Assembly: GCA_003164255.1 (NCBI GenBank)
Contig: PLST01000041.1
Span: 173-6,917, forward strand
DNA: 6,745 nt
Direction of reading: 5' to 3'
Source of the DNA: Acidobacteriaceae bacterium
Lineage (GTDB): Bacteria > Acidobacteriota > Terriglobia > Terriglobales > Acidobacteriaceae
Below, one piece after another: positions 1-6,745 of the stretch (position 1 is its first letter; every line of letters starts with the position of its first letter). The notes beneath the pieces are model-generated. The model was not told the DNA's origin. It did no database searches and saw only the letters and a list, made by a program, of their open reading frames with translations. Position numbers and translations under genes: made by a program.

Positions 1-71
1 CACGAGGAACAGGTTCCAGGGGCAGAGTTGCGGCGGGGATGGCACCTGAGAATCAAGTAGCAGTGATCCAG

Positions 72-98
72 CCTCTGAGAACCCGAAATTCTCAGAGG
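72..98. repeat. Perfect 10-bp inverted repeat (hairpin) downstream of the large NTPase gene
   Basis: The arms at 72-81 (CCTCTGAGAA) and 89-98 (TTCTCAGAGG) are exact reverse complements around a 7-base loop. The repeat lies about 80 bases beyond the stop codon of the minus-strand NTPase gene, so it could end or stabilise that transcript. Neither strand has a T-run after the stem, so a classical intrinsic terminator is not supported. The rest of bases 1-175 shows no convincing gene or other signal. Confidence 0.6.
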
Positions 99-175
99 TG
101 TCAGGAGGCGGCGGGCGTGAAAGGCAATGCGCCTGGAGTGGCCAACCTACGCTTTGCCGATGATCCTGCGTGGAG

Positions 176-3100
176 CTACTCGGTGTCTTCGTCCAACAAC
201 TCCTCTCGTAATCCAGGGAAGACAATCGGCCCGACGCCTGCCAACTCGGAATACAACCGAAAAACCGGGCCGTTCGGCTCACATAAGGCGAGTTGAGACT
301 GGGCCCTCTCACTCAGTCCGGCGTGGAATTGGATTGGTCCACCACCTGTCGCAAAGGCTCCTCGTATCCGCGTGGTATTCGCAAGGAACGCTTGGCGTGC
401 TTTCCGTTCGAGGTCTTCGCCGCGTCGTGTACAAACTTCCAATATTCGTTCGACGAATTGCGGGTGAGTGAAGACAACTTGGACAGGTCCCTCATAGAGC
501 AAGCCAATGACGACTTGCTGGTCGCACTCGTCCTCCGATTCCAGAAGCGAGCCGAGAACCAAGAGCGTTGTGTCATCTGCTGCTCCAAAACGCCAAAAGA
601 GTTCCTCGAGGTTGACAGCATGGTTCCGGTACTTTCGGAGCAGACCTAGCAGCCGCTGAAGCGATCGAGCATAACCCGGCGCGTTGCGGATCGAAGCTAG
701 TGTGGACCAAGACTGAGGCGAAGGGATTGGTTGATAAATGGGGCCGTCATCGTCGGGGGAGACATGCTGTGCGTGCTCAAGTCGTGCTTCAAACAGATCG
801 ACCACGGCCAAAGGAGCAAGACCGCAGACGTGATAGACCAAAGTGCCAAAGTGGTATCCGTCAAGTTCGTGGACGAGCACGAGTTTGCTAAGCATCGCTC
901 CGATCGCCGCAGCACTAAGCGACTCGGCCCTCACGTTCATCGCTCCTGTCCCAACGATGCCGCAGTACGCTTCTGCCAGCCCATAGTACGCGCCGATCTC
1001 CAAGTCCAGAATCAAGGAAATCGCTTTTTCGGTCCATTGAACCTGTCTCGAAAGAGTGCCCAGGCCATGGATGAGATTCACGAGGATCCACGGTTCTGTT
1101 CTTTGCGTCAGGATCGACAGAATCTCAACCTCAGCAGCTGTCGCACCCCGATATGTGAAGTCCGATGCTGCGACGGCGGCCGCTGCCACCGCCATCTCCT
1201 GGCGTGGAGACCGTGCGAATGCGGAGCCATAGAACAGGAACTCAGTTGCGCTTCTGGTTCTCCAGGCTCTCAAAGGTACGGACGCGTAACCCGACAAACG
1301 AGGGAGTTCATTCGCCTGTAAGCGGCGAGACAGTGTCCGGAGAAAGCGTTCGTCTTCGCAAAAGGCGGAAAGAATACGCAGACTGCTGCTGATCTTGATG
1401 CCAGCGTCCGTTGCCTGTTGGAGAATGTCTTCGAGAGCCTGAACCCGCTCCGACGGATCAGGATAGAGCTCAGTTAATGCGGCGACGCCTTCCGCTTCGA
1501 GGCGGTTGCGATAGTCGGAAACTAACCCATCCGGAGAGCAATCCTCCCACTCTTCGGTGCATAGGACATGGAACAACGAAAAAAGGGGGAATTGAGGAAG
1601 CTGGGCAATAAGCCGACGCGCCTCCTCCTTCACTTTCTCGGACTGGCCTGCGCTATCCTCCGCGGATCGCAGTATCTTGTGGAACCTCCAGGTCTGTGGG
1701 AGCGAGACTTCTGAGGATTCCAGCCGGGCTTGAAGCAAGTTGAGAGCTTTCAGCCGCTCGTCATCCTGCCATGCCCGTTCTTCATCTGTAGGTCCGTTGC
1801 GCATCCTCGGCCGAAACTCCGAGATTGCTTTTCCTAGAGACCGAGCTGCGCGGACTGCCACACGGGAGTTCTCCGAACTGAGGGCTCTCGAGATCACAAC
1901 AAGCGCGCGTTCCCGGACCGGTCTGAAGTACTCGGGGTTGACCGGCAATGCACCTACGCGAAACGACATGCCAGCCCACTCATGGTCGTCCATCTCCCGA
2001 TCCAGTAGGGTATCGATAAGGTCGAAAGGCGTGAACTCTGCGGTGTAGGCCGTGGGGTCCAGAGCCAGCTCTTCGACGTATGACAGGATTCGCTCGTTGA
2101 ACTCGACATCCTTATATTTGTGATAGCCAATTGAGCTCTTGAGAACGCCTTCTGCCTGGCGCCGTACGTCCTCGTCCGGGTGATGTGCCAACCTCCATAG
2201 TCGATCGAACGCGTCTCTCGATACACTTTCGCTGAGGATCGTGACGCCGAGAAATGCCGGCAATCGCCGGAGAACCTGGGTATGGCTCATGCGAAAGAGA
2301 CCATATTGGTTAGCAGGCAATGCTTCGTGATCCATCGCCATCTGAACAATAGCGTGAATCCGTTCCGGCTGATAGCGGGCGATAGCCTCCATTCGGTGGA
2401 GAAAGCTGGCTCGATCAGCAGCATCCTGTTCGAGAAATCGCGCCGAGACGGCTGACCAGATTCTGTCCAACAGATGCGAGCCGTTATCTCGCTGCGTAAT
2501 GCGCCAGTCCAATCCGGCCAGGTTCTTAAGAAGGCTTGGTAAATGATCTTCTCCGAATGCTTCGAAGACATCCTCGGGAAAGCCGATGAGAGTTCCATCG
2601 GGCTCGAGTGACGCTCGCTCGAGCAGGTAGTCCGCAAGTAGGTCTGGAACGATGGCAGCTTTGCCAGCGCGGCGCAGCATAACGCCCCCTTCTTCGAGAG
2701 TGGCGAGACTCCGCCGGGCCTGACTCTCATGGAGGCCAAGGTAAGTTTTGACTCCCTGAAAAAACGAAGGCGAGTTCTCCGGAACGGGCTGCAAAGCCGC
2801 TACTACTTCCATGAAGCTCTGCTTCAGCACACCTCTCGTGAGGATCTGGCCTTCGTACTCGCTCGCGAGGTGGCCGAGTACGACGGTGGTGAACTCTTCG
2901 TCGTTGTTGAGCAATTCCGGCGCAATCTTTCCGCGCGCAATCAACCGTCCGCCGGCGACAGTAATCAATGGCGTATCGTGTGACACCTGTGCCAGCCGCT
3001 CGGCGTAGTGCTGGTAATCAATTCCCAGGACCTCTACCGCCAGTGTTCCGACCTCTTGACCCCTCAATGGTTTGAGCGGGTCGAACCGAGTCACGATACT

Positions 3101-4486
3101 CCCGTCCATGAACGTTGCAAGCGCCTGTTTCAGGTAATCGTTGCCGCTTGGTCGTAGGGAGATGATGAGTTTGAGAGTTCCGCTTTCATGCCGTAGGGCG
3201 AGCTCGAGCAAACGATCCAAGTCATCGTAACGATGTGCATCATCTACGATGATCAATGTGTCCTCGCTCGGAATCTCGCGCTCGGTTCCAGGATGCCACT
3301 GAGCAACTCCAGGAGCCGTCCACAGCACCTTCCATGCATTCTGCCGGTGGGACCAGTCCCGCAGTAATTTGGTTTTGCCGATTCCGCCGCGGCCTGGCAG
3401 GACAGCGATCAGCTTGGACTGATCGATAAGAAACTGATCGAGACCCTCCTGAATCAGCCTTCTGCCCTGGAGCTGCTGTTCAAAATCGTAGAGCGCCTGT
3501 CCCCGATGCGGGACACGAAAGAACTCATCGTGGGAATAGAAGGTTTGACCCGCGGTGGCGAACTCTTCCGCCCTTTCCCGGACAATGGTTTGGATGGTGG
3601 TGCCTTGCTCCTCCACGCTGGATTCGAGTGTGGTGACCCTTCCCTCCAGTTGGTCGAGACGGTTCAGGAGACGCCGAACCGACTTGAGATCCTCTTCATC
3701 TCCCGAGACACGGGTCAGTTCCGTCCGCAGATTGTCCGTGTCGAGAACCTTCTGGCCTGGCTCGCTGAGCCGACTAAAAACGGCCGCGAACAGGCGATCA
3801 AAGATCCTCTCGGCCGCCTCGGCAGTGCCGTCGACCGTGGAGCGTTTCAGAACGGAAATGACCTCTTCTTTTGCCTGGCGATGATTGCCCTGCGCCGTTG
3901 TCCACTCAAAGGTTCGGATGACGTCAAGAAGCTCACTGGTGCCGGCTGCGTCGAGGACCGATTTCAGGCAGTTCCACGACCTCAACGGAAGCTTTGTAGG
4001 GCGGTCACAGCCCCGCAGGAACCCCCGGATTGCCACCAAGGCGATCTGAGTCTCTTTCGGACTTAAATGATCCTGCCTGATCTCTTCCCACGTCTGAATC
4101 CCCGAGACATTCGCTGTCCATCCCTGTTCCTTGCCCACAGGTAGAGTCGTTATGAACCGGAATCGGAGCTTCCAATCCGGATACGCCCGGCGGTGGTAGC
4201 AGAAGTTGGCAATAGACTCCAAAGCATCCCTGCTTTTGAGTGTGAGAGACCCACCTGAGAGATGCTGTTTGGGCTGCATGAACAATCGCTCAGGCTCGAA
4301 CCCGGATTCGTCCGCCGCCTGGCGGACAAGGTCAATGTCTTCTCCCGCCTCCAGTTCGAGATACTCACCTTCCGACAGCTGCAGCCAATGGAGAATCGTC
4401 AAGTTCACCTGAAAGACAAAACCAGCGATCGTTGCATAGGCATCGTTGCCTGGTCTTGTCACAGTCTGTTCTCGATGAATCGTCAT
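176..4486 (-). CDS. Avs-like STAND NTPase with N-terminal Cap4/DUF4297-like nuclease domain
   Basis: This is a 1436-residue protein, predicted to be a cytosolic anti-phage sensor-effector. Residues 15-75 carry a DUF4297/Cap4-like nuclease signature: the GFVFQ start, an acidic cluster LEAGEDIDLV (45-54, with E49, D50 and D52) and QPKQH (71-75), matching the QxK element of PD-(D/E)XK nucleases. Residues about 266-305 look like a coiled coil. The NTPase has a Walker A motif GRGGIGKTK (365-373), a Walker B motif LIIVDDAH (411-418) and a sensor-like strand ending in R445. Residues about 575-622 resemble a winged helix. From about 640 to the end the sequence is mainly helical, with HEAT-like units near 761-785 and 862-890, as expected of a ligand-sensing region. 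In known Avs proteins such a C-terminal region recognises phage terminase or portal, and binding activates the N-terminal effector. The target here cannot be read. The ATG at 4486 follows a weak GTGGA ribosome site, and the frame is uninterrupted. The nuclease and NTPase calls are firmer than the Avs assignment, because other nuclease-STAND families exist. Confidence 0.82.
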   Translation of the reverse strand: MTIHREQTVTRPGNDAYATIAGFVFQVNLTILHWLQLSEGEYLELEAGEDIDLVRQAADESGFEPERLFMQPKQHLSGGSLTLKSRDALESIANFCYHRRAYPDWKLRFRFITTLPVGKEQGWTANVSGIQTWEEIRQDHLSPKETQIALVAIRGFLRGCDRPTKLPLRSWNCLKSVLDAAGTSELLDVIRTFEWTTAQGNHRQAKEEVISVLKRSTVDGTAEAAERIFDRLFAAVFSRLSEPGQKVLDTDNLRTELTRVSGDEEDLKSVRRLLNRLDQLEGRVTTLESSVEEQGTTIQTIVRERAEEFATAGQTFYSHDEFFRVPHRGQALYDFEQQLQGRRLIQEGLDQFLIDQSKLIAVLPGRGGIGKTKLLRDWSHRQNAWKVLWTAPGVAQWHPGTEREIPSEDTLIIVDDAHRYDDLDRLLELALRHESGTLKLIISLRPSGNDYLKQALATFMDGSIVTRFDPLKPLRGQEVGTLAVEVLGIDYQHYAERLAQVSHDTPLITVAGGRLIARGKIAPELLNNDEEFTTVVLGHLASEYEGQILTRGVLKQSFMEVVAALQPVPENSPSFFQGVKTYLGLHESQARRSLATLEEGGVMLRRAGKAAIVPDLLADYLLERASLEPDGTLIGFPEDVFEAFGEDHLPSLLKNLAGLDWRITQRDNGSHLLDRIWSAVSARFLEQDAADRASFLHRMEAIARYQPERIHAIVQMAMDHEALPANQYGLFRMSHTQVLRRLPAFLGVTILSESVSRDAFDRLWRLAHHPDEDVRRQAEGVLKSSIGYHKYKDVEFNERILSYVEELALDPTAYTAEFTPFDLIDTLLDREMDDHEWAGMSFRVGALPVNPEYFRPVRERALVVISRALSSENSRVAVRAARSLGKAISEFRPRMRNGPTDEERAWQDDERLKALNLLQARLESSEVSLPQTWRFHKILRSAEDSAGQSEKVKEEARRLIAQLPQFPLFSLFHVLCTEEWEDCSPDGLVSDYRNRLEAEGVAALTELYPDPSERVQALEDILQQATDAGIKISSSLRILSAFCEDERFLRTLSRRLQANELPRLSGYASVPLRAWRTRSATEFLFYGSAFARSPRQEMAVAAAAVAASDFTYRGATAAEVEILSILTQRTEPWILVNLIHGLGTLSRQVQWTEKAISLILDLEIGAYYGLAEAYCGIVGTGAMNVRAESLSAAAIGAMLSKLVLVHELDGYHFGTLVYHVCGLAPLAVVDLFEARLEHAQHVSPDDDGPIYQPIPSPQSWSTLASIRNAPGYARSLQRLLGLLRKYRNHAVNLEELFWRFGAADDTTLLVLGSLLESEDECDQQVVIGLLYEGPVQVVFTHPQFVERILEVCTRRGEDLERKARQAFLANTTRIRGAFATGGGPIQFHAGLSERAQSQLALCEPNGPVFRLYSELAGVGPIVFPGLREELLDEDTE

Positions 4487-4562
4487 GCGTCATTCCACGG
4501 CGGCCGAAACCCTTTGCCAGATATCGAGCCTCTTTCCTTTCCGGAACCCAGCAGGGGAAACC
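4487..4562 (-). other. Short gap between antitoxin gene and NTPase gene, no terminator seen
   Basis: These 76 bases separate two genes of the same strand. I find no hairpin followed by T-rich sequence. The only promoter-like element on the minus strand is a weak GATATC without a convincing -35 box. Read-through from the upstream pair into the NTPase gene is therefore the simplest reading, although a weak private promoter cannot be excluded. Confidence 0.5.
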
Positions 4563-5099
4563 CTAGGCAGCTGCCCTGAGGTCATATGTGTATCCATCCT
4601 CAGCATGATCCAATTGCATCTCAATGGGATTCACGTCAGATCCGATCTCGCTAAGGCGGCCAAGGACCTCCTCGTGACGTCCGAGTCGTTTCAGCTTCTG
4701 TACAAGAGTGGGATTGTGCACAAGAGCAAGAGTTCGGACCAGACGATCCGTTTGACGGCTGATCGCCATCGCGCCATTTTCTACTCTCGAAAGGTGAGAG
4801 CGATCGATCCCGAGCATCTTGGCAAACGAGATGCTTCCTTCCCCCAAGTACTTTCGAAGAAATCGGACTTCATCTCCGGCTAACTCGTATGGCTTGTCTA
4901 CAAGTGCCACTGCAATCGTTCTCATCAAGTCATCGTGATTGGGGATTCTCGGGGATTCTCCTTTGCACCCCGAACAGACCACAACCTCAATGTCCTTGAG
5001 AAACACGTTGTTCAAGCCACTTTCGATAAAGCGATAGTCCTTGCGAACGACATTGGCTTTGCCGCCGCACTCCCGGCAGACTCGCTGCTTTGCTTTCAT
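4563..5099 (-). CDS. MqsA/YgiT-type antitoxin: zinc finger plus HTH transcriptional regulator
   Basis: This is a 178-residue protein. The N-terminal half has two CxxC pairs, C8/C11 (CREC) and C42/C45 (CSGC), spaced as in YgiT-type zinc fingers of MqsA antitoxins. Residues about 72-126 form an XRE-like helix-turn-helix: DEVRFLRKYLG, then SFAKMLGIDRSHLSRVENG, where the second helix should contact DNA. About 50 residues follow the HTH, making it longer than E. coli MqsA. In this family the zinc domain binds the toxin and the HTH represses the operon. The gene starts 22 bases after the DUF4258 stop, giving the toxin-then-antitoxin order of mqsRA. The ATG at 5099 is preferred because AAGAGGGA lies just upstream; a longer form starting at 5162 would overlap the DUF4258 gene and add unrelated residues. 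Its likely operator is the palindrome at 5432-5454. The family call is firm. The pairing with the DUF4258 protein rests on order and spacing. Confidence 0.88.
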   Translation of the reverse strand: MKAKQRVCRECGGKANVVRKDYRFIESGLNNVFLKDIEVVVCSGCKGESPRIPNHDDLMRTIAVALVDKPYELAGDEVRFLRKYLGEGSISFAKMLGIDRSHLSRVENGAMAISRQTDRLVRTLALVHNPTLVQKLKRLGRHEEVLGRLSEIGSDVNPIEMQLDHAEDGYTYDLRAAA

Positions 5100-5105
5100 G
5101 GCATT

Positions 5106-5113
5106 TCCCTCTT
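5106..5113 (-). promoter_or_regulatory. Ribosome binding site of the antitoxin gene
   Basis: Read on the minus strand this is AAGAGGGA, a good Shine-Dalgarno sequence a short distance upstream of the ATG at 5099. It decides the start in favour of 5099 over the in-frame upstream start at 5162. It lies in the 22-base gap after the DUF4258 gene, so the antitoxin has its own strong initiation site, in contrast to the gene before it. Confidence 0.7.
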
Positions 5114-5121
5114 CATCCGTG

Positions 5122-5430
5122 TTACTGGTTATCCAGCATGACCGTGATGACGAGCACCTCATCTCTTTCCAAGAACGTGATCACGACTTTCAAGTTCTTC
5201 TTTGCGTCCGGCGGTTTCCCCTCAACCTTATACCGCCACTCCTGAAAACGAACGTCCAGCTCCGCTTCGTCGTAGATGACGCCTTTCCGCAGGACATATT
5301 GAGCGTCGAGCGGGTCAATTCCACGATCCCGGCAACGCCGGGCGAAATGCGGGTGATATTCCACGATGCCGCTCTCCAGACACTTTCGCAGCAGCTTCAG
5401 TGCCTCGGATCTGCTGAGCCTGGGAACCAT
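5122..5430 (-). CDS. DUF4258 protein, probable toxin partner of the MqsA-like antitoxin
   Basis: This is a 102-residue protein with the DUF4258 pattern: an N-terminal helix LSRSEALKLLRKCLESG (5-21), then VEYHPHFARRCRDRGI (23-38) with H28 and R36 in the usual places, DAQYVLRKG (42-50), EWRYKV (64-69), and a closing strand pair LKVVITF and EVLVITVML. DUF4258 proteins are small, have a fold thought to resemble RelE/MqsR-type RNases, and often sit next to YgiT-type zinc finger antitoxins, as here. The toxin role comes from that context; no activity can be read from the sequence. The ATG at 5430 is chosen because the conserved N-terminal helix begins just after it. An upstream in-frame TTG at 5469 would place the operator and promoter inside the gene. 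No Shine-Dalgarno sequence precedes 5430, and the predicted start site is only a few bases away, so the message may be nearly leaderless. Confidence 0.8.
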   Translation of the reverse strand: MVPRLSRSEALKLLRKCLESGIVEYHPHFARRCRDRGIDPLDAQYVLRKGVIYDEAELDVRFQEWRYKVEGKPPDAKKNLKVVITFLERDEVLVITVMLDNQ

Positions 5431-5431
5431 T

Positions 5432-5454
5432 CTATGTGATAATATATCACATAG
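5432..5454. promoter_or_regulatory. Palindromic operator candidate between the divergent genes
   Basis: The arms CTATGTGATA and TATCACATAG are perfect reverse complements around the 3-base centre ATA. The palindrome ends one base from the ATG at 5430 and overlaps the -10 box of the minus-strand promoter. Such a site suits a dimeric HTH repressor, and the antitoxin encoded in this operon is the obvious candidate. That it is an operator is inferred from symmetry and position. Confidence 0.75.
5435..5443 (+). promoter_or_regulatory. Possible extended -10 element for the divergent plus-strand gene
   Basis: TGTGATAAT fits the extended -10 form TGnTATAAT with one mismatch, and has no good -35 box 17 bases upstream. 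It lies inside the same palindrome, so one bound repressor could shut both directions. The expected start near 5450 would leave about 60 bases of leader before the GTG at 5510. Because the sequence is AT-rich and symmetric, the match could be incidental. Confidence 0.35.
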
Positions 5455-5469
5455 CCGGGAAATTCGCAA
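5441..5469 (-). promoter_or_regulatory. Candidate promoter of the DUF4258-antitoxin(-NTPase) operon
   Basis: Read on the minus strand, a -35 box TTGCGA (5464-5469) is separated by exactly 17 bases from a -10 box TATATT (5441-5446), which matches TATAAT at five of six positions. The start site should fall near 5434-5435, leaving only about four or five untranslated bases before the ATG at 5430. The -10 box lies in the middle of the palindrome, so a bound repressor would block RNA polymerase. Confidence 0.6.
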
Positions 5470-5509
5470 CGGCAGAACCGCCGGTCAAGCCCGGAGAAGC
5501 AGGTGTAAC

Positions 5510-6736
5510 GTGGCACTGAGCCAGTCCAGGACCCAATGGGCCGAACGGCAGGCTGAGGAGTTGCTCTCGGCTCCGTTCATTTCTGAATTCGTGTTCCGCA
5601 GCCCGCAGATGATTGACGCGTCGCAGAAGGAAGTCGCGGATCTGCTTATCGTCCACAAAGGCAATGGTTTGCTCGTTTCCCAGAAGGCTCAGGAAGATCC
5701 CGAAAGCCGAAGCGACAGCAAGAATGAACTCTGGGTACTGAAGGCGGCGCGAAAGGGCGTCAGCCAGCTCCTCGGCGCCTTGCGCCCGTCCTCGAAGCCA
5801 ATCTGGTGCGAGCATCCACGGCGCGGAAGGGTGGATTTTCCCGCCGGTCTTCCGCCGATCGCGCATGGACTGGTCACGGTGGAGACCCTTCGCCCAGTGG
5901 ATCTGCAGCATGCGGCCGAAGATCTGCCCCTTTCCAAGGATGGCGTGGCCATCGCGTATTTCTCGTTAAGCGACTTTCTCAACGTGGCCTTGCAGCTCAG
6001 AACACTACCTGAACTGATGCGGTATCTCGATGCTCGAAGGGAGCTGCCGGAGGCTGCGCTACGGTCGGTGGGCGACGAACTCGCGCTCTTCGAGTTCTAC
6101 CTGCTGCACGGCACACTGGCCGGCTGCCTCGGCCACAACCACGCCAGAGTGAGTGTCCAAGCCGCAGAATGCGAACTCAATGGAATTCTGGAGCGGTTCG
6201 AAGAGTACCGCCTTTGCAGCGGGCTGCTGGAGCACGTCGCCGATTCGCTGGCCACGCGTTCGGTGACCTGCCTGGATGGGTTGATGCCAAATCTGGCGGC
6301 CCATTTCGATCCACCGCATCAGAGACAGAACTACCTGCTCATGCAGGAAGTTCTAGCCGACCTTCCTCTCCTCGACCGTGCGGCGCTCGGCAAGCAGTTT
6401 GCCGACGTGACTGCGCGGCTGAAGGGGCGCACCGAAGGCTACTGCCAAGCTACCGCCCACCTCGATTCGAGGCCTGATTGGATCTTCGTCTTCGGCTCGT
6501 CGAGGGGATGGGCGCGAGATGGTATGCTGCGCTCCATCGAGCCGGTGATGCGCGGCGCTTTGGCGCACTACCGGAAGCAAAAGTGCATGGTTCTGATCGA
6601 TCGGGACGGCGAAGGATACGAGGTGGCCATCACGCGGCCCGGAGAAGTCTTCATCCCGACGGCTGAGGATCTGCTGAATGGGCGAAAGCTCTTTGCCGGC
6701 CTGGCCATGAAATCGGTTCCGCTCGAAGGATTCTGA
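5510..6736 (+). CDS. Protein of unknown function with possible N-terminal PD-(D/E)XK-like fold
   Basis: I do not recognise a named family for this 408-residue protein. The N-terminal region (about 12-62) reads EELL, then SEFVF (25-29), KEVADLLIV (40-48, with D44) and GLLVSQKAQ (53-61, with K59). An acidic residue, then an acidic residue starting a hydrophobic strand, then a strand ending in a lysine is the order seen in PD-(D/E)XK nucleases. The residue two before the lysine is S57 instead of the usual E or Q, so activity is uncertain. The middle (about 150-330) looks helical; the C-terminal part (about 343-400) looks alpha/beta, with WIFVFGSSRG and CMVLIDRDGEGYEV. I see no signal peptide or membrane segment. 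The GTG at 5510 is chosen because AGGTG lies just upstream and an upstream ATG at 5366 would lie inside the opposing DUF4258 gene. Its divergence from the TA-NTPase operon across a shared operator suggests, but does not prove, a common function. Confidence 0.75.
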   Translation: MALSQSRTQWAERQAEELLSAPFISEFVFRSPQMIDASQKEVADLLIVHKGNGLLVSQKAQEDPESRSDSKNELWVLKAARKGVSQLLGALRPSSKPIWCEHPRRGRVDFPAGLPPIAHGLVTVETLRPVDLQHAAEDLPLSKDGVAIAYFSLSDFLNVALQLRTLPELMRYLDARRELPEAALRSVGDELALFEFYLLHGTLAGCLGHNHARVSVQAAECELNGILERFEEYRLCSGLLEHVADSLATRSVTCLDGLMPNLAAHFDPPHQRQNYLLMQEVLADLPLLDRAALGKQFADVTARLKGRTEGYCQATAHLDSRPDWIFVFGSSRGWARDGMLRSIEPVMRGALAHYRKQKCMVLIDRDGEGYEVAITRPGEVFIPTAEDLLNGRKLFAGLAMKSVPLEGF

Positions 6737-6745
6737 TCAACAGGC

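Noticed and set aside
72..98. Intrinsic terminator
   Set aside because: The stem is perfect, but no T-rich tract follows on either strand, so it is listed only as an inverted repeat.
731..1321. 196-codon open frame on the plus strand
   Set aside because: It is antisense to the C-terminal region of the NTPase gene, has no domain-like sequence and no convincing ribosome site.
3506..4066. 186-codon open frame on the plus strand
   Set aside because: It is fully antisense to the coiled-coil and nuclease-side part of the NTPase gene, shows no recognisable domain and is explained by codon bias of the real gene.
176..4486. CBASS effector Cap4
   Set aside because: The nuclease signature is Cap4-like, but no SAVED domain follows and no CD-NTase gene is in the window; a STAND NTPase follows instead.
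5100..5162. Antitoxin start at 5162
   Set aside because: It overlaps the end of the DUF4258 gene, while the ATG at 5099 has a strong ribosome site and leads straight into the zinc finger.
5435..5451. CRP-like site TGTGA...TCACA
   Set aside because: The half-sites are separated by 7 bases, not the 6 of CRP sites, and the symmetry extends to full 10-bp arms, which fits a local repressor better.
5431..5469. Longer DUF4258 reading frame starting with TTG at 5469
   Set aside because: It would place the palindrome and the best promoter inside the gene, and the added residues do not fit the DUF4258 N-terminus.
5366..5509. Upstream ATG for the plus-strand gene
   Set aside because: It would overlap the opposing DUF4258 gene and run through the operator; the added residues look like antisense translation. 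GTG at 5510 has an AGGTG just upstream.

Overview
The window comes from a moderately GC-rich bacterial chromosome or large element. Gene content does not fix the taxon; a soil-type bacterium with a sizeable accessory genome would fit, but that is only an impression. It looks like a defence-island fragment with four genes: three on the minus strand and one divergent on the plus strand. No rRNA, tRNA, CRISPR array, transposase or phage structural gene was seen.

Layout. Bases 1-175 are non-coding as far as I can tell and contain one perfect 10-bp hairpin. Bases 176-4486 (minus) encode a 1436-residue protein. It has an N-terminal Cap4/DUF4297-like nuclease signature, a short coiled coil, a STAND-type P-loop NTPase and about 800 residues of mostly helical, HEAT-like C-terminal sequence. 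This is the domain order of antiviral STAND (Avs) proteins. Upstream of it, on the same strand, is a toxin-antitoxin-like pair: an MqsA/YgiT-type antitoxin with zinc finger plus HTH (4563-5099) and a DUF4258 protein (5122-5430). From 5510 to 6736 (plus) a divergent gene encodes a 408-residue protein of unknown function whose N-terminus faintly resembles a PD-(D/E)XK fold.

Regulation. The divergent intergenic region holds a 23-bp palindrome (5432-5454, two 10-bp arms around 3 bases). It sits on the -10 box of a good candidate promoter for the minus-strand genes and also covers an extended -10-like sequence facing the plus-strand gene. The predicted minus-strand start site is only a few bases from the DUF4258 ATG, so that message would be nearly leaderless.

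How the parts may work together (inference). The HTH antitoxin probably binds the palindrome and represses its own operon. The large NTPase gene follows the antitoxin by only 76 bp with no visible terminator, so it may be under the same control. That would give a TA-governed Avs-like defence locus, perhaps with the divergent gene as an additional member. None of this has been tested and no homology search was possible.
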